A DNA stretch of 17,619 nt. Origin: RGIG9079 sp964567845 (GTDB lineage Bacteria > Bacteroidota > Bacteroidia > Bacteroidales > Marinifilaceae). The first letter of the stretch is position 1; every line of letters starts with the position of its first letter. Under the pieces are notes generated by a model that did not search any database, was not told where the DNA came from, and saw only the letters and a program-made list of their open reading frames with translations. A program made the translations under genes and the position numbers. Shown one piece after another: positions 14,720 to 17,619 of this stretch. The stretch spans positions 1 through 17,619 of the forward strand of contig CAZMOG010000037.1 in the NCBI GenBank assembly GCA_964567845.1. The letters run 5' to 3'.

Positions 14720-17619
14720 ATGAAGAGTAGGTTTATAAAGTATCATATAATAGTTTTGGTATTGTTGTATAGTAATGTATTGTATGCACAATTGCCAACT
14801 CAAGGTAAGTGGGGAACATATAAAGGTGTGGTGGATGCACCTGCAGGAGAGACCGTTGTAGAACTTACCGGAGATGTTGAAATGTATGGAGTTATTCGTA
14901 TTCTTGCTGGGTCAACTCTGAAGATTATCAGTAAGAAGGATGTGACAATTAAGAATGTCAATGTTATGAATCCCTCCGACAACTATAATAATCCGGGTCG
15001 TTCCAGATTCTTTACCAATCGTGGAACGTTGATTATAGAGGGACAGGATGGGGCTACAATAACTCTTGATGGAGGAGCTGATTATACATGGAGTGATTAC
15101 AACCTTTCTGTGGGGCCTAAAGGAAGAAAACTTGCAGAAATGATAGCAAATGAGGGAACTTTAATGTTTAATAATGTAATTATTCAAGATGTAAATACAG
15201 ATGATCCAAAAATTTCGGAGAATGGGGGTGCTATTTTAATTTCCAATGCTGCAACATTAGGAACTACAAAATTAGAGAATTGTACTATTCAACGTTGCTA
15301 TGCTCCGTTAGGAAGTGCCATTATGATAGGCTCCCAAACCAACTCTATAGATTATAAACCGGATGATTATAAAGTAGAGTTAGTAAATTCATTGATTCAG
15401 CATTGTGTATCAGGAGCATCAACAGGAAGTAATTCAGGTGGAACAATTAGAACCTATGGTAATACAGTATCCAATCTATATTTAACCAACACAACTTTTA
15501 GTGAAAATTACGCAAAGAGAAACACTAAAATTACTAATACACTTACCGATGATGGTAATGGAGGAGCCCTTTTTTGGAATGCTCACGGAAGCGATTTTTA
15601 TGAATCTGTATGTTATATTGATGGATGTAAATTCTTGAATAATAAGTCTGACGATCGTGGCGGAGCAATAAAATCGCAAGGTTCTTTAAAGTTTGTTAAT
15701 AATAAAACACTGCTCAAAGGTAATATGGCCCCTTATGGAGGAGGATTGTATGTTGAGGGATATCATGGAGGAGCAAACCAGGTGGCAGGAGCCAGTAATA
15801 TTCAAGTTGATCTAAATGAGTTTCTTGAACTGCAAGATAATATCTCAATGCCTGCATCAGATACTGATATGGGTAATGGAGGTGGTATTGAATTTTATTT
15901 CAGTAATGCTATGGACTTGAATAAAGGTTCAAAAATTACAATCAATTTTGATGGTGCAATTATCAATGGTAATGTTACAACAGGAAATGGTGGAGGTATC
16001 CATATAGAGAATGCAACAGATCCATTAATGGAGTATGAAATTCTTATCAATCTGAATTATGGAGAGTTGACAAATAATTCTGCGGTTAATGGAGGAGGTG
16101 TATATATCTCTAAGGGTAATGTAACATCGAACAATATTGGTGGTAAAGTTCTTTTGGTTGATAAAAATGTAGTTACTGATAATGGAGCCGGAATTTGTAT
16201 TATTGATGGTGGAATGTCTATGGCAAATGGAACCATTTCCAATAATAAAATAACCGGAGATGGTAATGGAGCCGGAATATATGTCCTAAATGGTGATTTC
16301 ACTATGGAAGATGGTGCTATAAGCTACAATACAACAAGTAAAAATGGTGGAGGTGTATATGTTGACGGAGGTAATTTTACTATGGATAACGGAACATTAA
16401 GCTATAATATTATAACCCTTGATGGTGGTGGAGCCTATGTTGTTGGAGGTGGTAGTTTTGAGATGAATGGTGGAACCATTGCATCGAACAGTACCAATGG
16501 CGGAAATGGTGGTGGAGTTTACATTACAGGAGGTGATTTTGTCATAAATTCAGGTTCAGTTTCAGGCAATGAAGCGTATAAGAATGGTGGAGCTGTGTAT
16601 ATTGTAGGAGGTGGTAGTTTGACTATGGCGAATGGCACTATTTCCAAAAATAGAACATCAATAGAAGATGGTGGAGGAATATATATCAATGGAGGTAATA
16701 TTGAAGTTTCCGATGGAGCTATAATTGAAAATGTGTCAGGTGCAAATGGAGGAGGTCTATGTTTGCTGGATGGAACTGTAGAGATGGGAAAAGGCCGTAT
16801 ATCCAACAATGAATCAAGTATGTATGGCGGTGGAGTATATGTATATAATTCTATAGTAGACTCTCCGCAGACTGTTAATTTTAGTGGTGGTTCTTTGGTT
16901 GGTAATAGCTCTAAATATGGAGCAGGAGTGTGTGTAAATGGAAATATCTCTCTTGTTATCGGTAATGTTGAGATTGCGGAGAATGTGTCAGTAAATGGAG
17001 GAGGTGCAGCACTTTTAAATGGAGCTTCTGTATTGTTCGGAAAGGGAGAGATTAAGAATAATAGGGCTTTGAAGAGTGGTAGTGAAGTGCTCACTTCGGC
17101 GTATCAAAAGGAGATTGATGAGGTGAACGGAATAGGTGGAGGAATATATTTAAGTAGTAATACAACTCTTACCTTTACTGAGATTGAAAGTTTAGGACTC
17201 TTTGGAAATTTTGCTGATAATGGTGCAGATGAGATTTTTGCAAATGGTAAAAATACAAGTGTTGATCTTCCAAATGTAAAGAATATGGCTTTAACCGGTT
17301 ATCCGGGAGCAAGTAATTTGAAATGGATGGAGGATTATATTACAAACGATATCAATTATGGTAGTGGCACCAAAATAAAGGGTTCTTTATGGGATGCTGA
17401 TCATGAAAATATGCGATATCGTGATTCTGAGAATCCGTTTGAAGTGATGGTATCAGGCAATGTTGTAAAATTGGAGAATTATGTGAGTTTGGCTATTGGA
17501 TATGAGATTCTCTATATTACCATTATCAAGAATGGTTTGGCAAAAGGTGAAAGTGCTATTTTTAATCTTAAACGTGGAGATCAAAACAACTTTAACATAA
17601 TAATGACAGGAACCGATGA
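14720..17619 (+). CDS. Secreted beta-helix repeat protein, putative adhesin (3' partial)
   Basis: The frame opens at ATG 14720 and runs without a stop to the window end: 966 complete codons, so the true protein is larger. It has a Sec signal peptide (ending VLYAQ, about residue 24) and a non-repetitive pectate-lyase-like start. About 18 copies of a GG(G/A)(I/V)Y-type repeat follow between residues about 280 and 810 (nt about 15,550-17,160). The core unit reads roughly 'G.F.M..G.IS.N.....GGGVYV.GG' and repeats every 22-40 residues, most regularly at nt 16,080-16,850. Such repeats build a right-handed parallel beta-helix, as in polymorphic outer-membrane proteins and adhesins. After residue 900 an ITIIKNGLAKGESAIF segment begins a new domain. 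No catalytic acid cluster is evident, so adhesion is likelier than lyase activity. It follows the fimbrillin gene by 6 bp. Confidence 0.85.
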   Translation, partial: MKSRFIKYHIIVLVLLYSNVLYAQLPTQGKWGTYKGVVDAPAGETVVELTGDVEMYGVIRILAGSTLKIISKKDVTIKNVNVMNPSDNYNNPGRSRFFTNRGTLIIEGQDGATITLDGGADYTWSDYNLSVGPKGRKLAEMIANEGTLMFNNVIIQDVNTDDPKISENGGAILISNAATLGTTKLENCTIQRCYAPLGSAIMIGSQTNSIDYKPDDYKVELVNSLIQHCVSGASTGSNSGGTIRTYGNTVSNLYLTNTTFSENYAKRNTKITNTLTDDGNGGALFWNAHGSDFYESVCYIDGCKFLNNKSDDRGGAIKSQGSLKFVNNKTLLKGNMAPYGGGLYVEGYHGGANQVAGASNIQVDLNEFLELQDNISMPASDTDMGNGGGIEFYFSNAMDLNKGSKITINFDGAIINGNVTTGNGGGIHIENATDPLMEYEILINLNYGELTNNSAVNGGGVYISKGNVTSNNIGGKVLLVDKNVVTDNGAGICIIDGGMSMANGTISNNKITGDGNGAGIYVLNGDFTMEDGAISYNTTSKNGGGVYVDGGNFTMDNGTLSYNIITLDGGGAYVVGGGSFEMNGGTIASNSTNGGNGGGVYITGGDFVINSGSVSGNEAYKNGGAVYIVGGGSLTMANGTISKNRTSIEDGGGIYINGGNIEVSDGAIIENVSGANGGGLCLLDGTVEMGKGRISNNESSMYGGGVYVYNSIVDSPQTVNFSGGSLVGNSSKYGAGVCVNGNISLVIGNVEIAENVSVNGGGAALLNGASVLFGKGEIKNNRALKSGSEVLTSAYQKEIDEVNGIGGGIYLSSNTTLTFTEIESLGLFGNFADNGADEIFANGKNTSVDLPNVKNMALTGYPGASNLKWMEDYITNDINYGSGTKIKGSLWDADHENMRYRDSENPFEVMVSGNVVKLENYVSLAIGYEILYITIIKNGLAKGESAIFNLKRGDQNNFNIIMTGTD
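15550..17160 (+). repeat. Degenerate tandem repeats encoding GGG(I/V)Y beta-helix coils
   Basis: About 18 diverged in-frame copies of a unit whose DNA core is GGTGGAGGTGTATAT or a close variant. Some copies are near-identical over short stretches, for example GGAGGTGGTAGTTT at about 16,445 and again at about 16,606. The repeats sit inside the beta-helix gene. Units are multiples of three bases, so copy-number change by recombination would keep the frame. Confidence 0.8.

Noticed and set aside
16519..17094. Long open frame on the minus strand within the beta-helix gene (191 codons, Pro-rich)
   Set aside because: It is the antisense shadow of the Gly-rich repeats (GGN codons read as CC-rich Pro codons); low complexity and no start context.
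14720..17619. Beta-helix protein as a pectate lyase or other polysaccharide lyase
   Set aside because: The repeat pattern is the GGGxY coil type, and no conserved lyase Asp/Arg/Lys cluster was seen in the part available.

Overview
The window reads as part of a Bacteroidales chromosome, probably a gut or oral commensal, possibly from a metagenome assembly. The evidence is a fimbrillin-family lipoprotein, a DPP4-type S9 peptidase with a signal peptide, a DUF5020 outer-membrane protein, several lipoprotein signals, and Bacteroidetes-type -7 promoter boxes (TAnnTTTG) in place of E. coli-type promoters. Base composition is mosaic. The McrBC end and the fimbrial end are visibly AT-richer than the middle.

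Layout. (1) 1-1717, plus strand: the 3' end of mcrB, mcrC overlapping it by 8 bp, and a GNAT acetyltransferase 6 bp further on. A strong hairpin at 1727-1757 closes this unit and also faces the convergent minus-strand genes. (2) 1781-7832, minus strand, in transcription order: a truncated alkyl-sulfatase lipoprotein gene, lemA, a large two-TM membrane protein, a DPP4-like peptidase, a cysteine-rich DUF5714-type protein and a 60-residue winged-helix protein. (3) 7933-8995, plus strand: a YjbQ-family protein and a flavoprotein with an Fe-S-type cysteine motif. A bidirectional terminator follows at 9032-9072. (4) 9081-12056, minus strand: a tight three-gene operon of an unusual metallo-beta-lactamase/GH43 fusion lipoprotein, a Tsx-like DUF5020 protein and an unrecognised 184-residue protein. 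(5) 12163-13188, plus strand: a two-domain ElaA/GNAT acetyltransferase. (6) 13280-17619, plus strand: a fimbrillin-like lipoprotein and a very long secreted beta-helix repeat protein that runs off the window.

The left end is a type IV restriction system against modified DNA. The right end looks like a surface fimbria/adhesin operon. The most notable signals in between are gene remodellings. The sulfatase gene stops just before its metal-binding motif and abuts a lemA gene whose natural start appears to be out of frame by one base at a T6 run. A complete lactonase-like MBL domain is joined in frame to a complete GH43 domain. No tRNA, rRNA, CRISPR array or insertion sequence was seen. No gene-free stretch exceeds about 110 bases.
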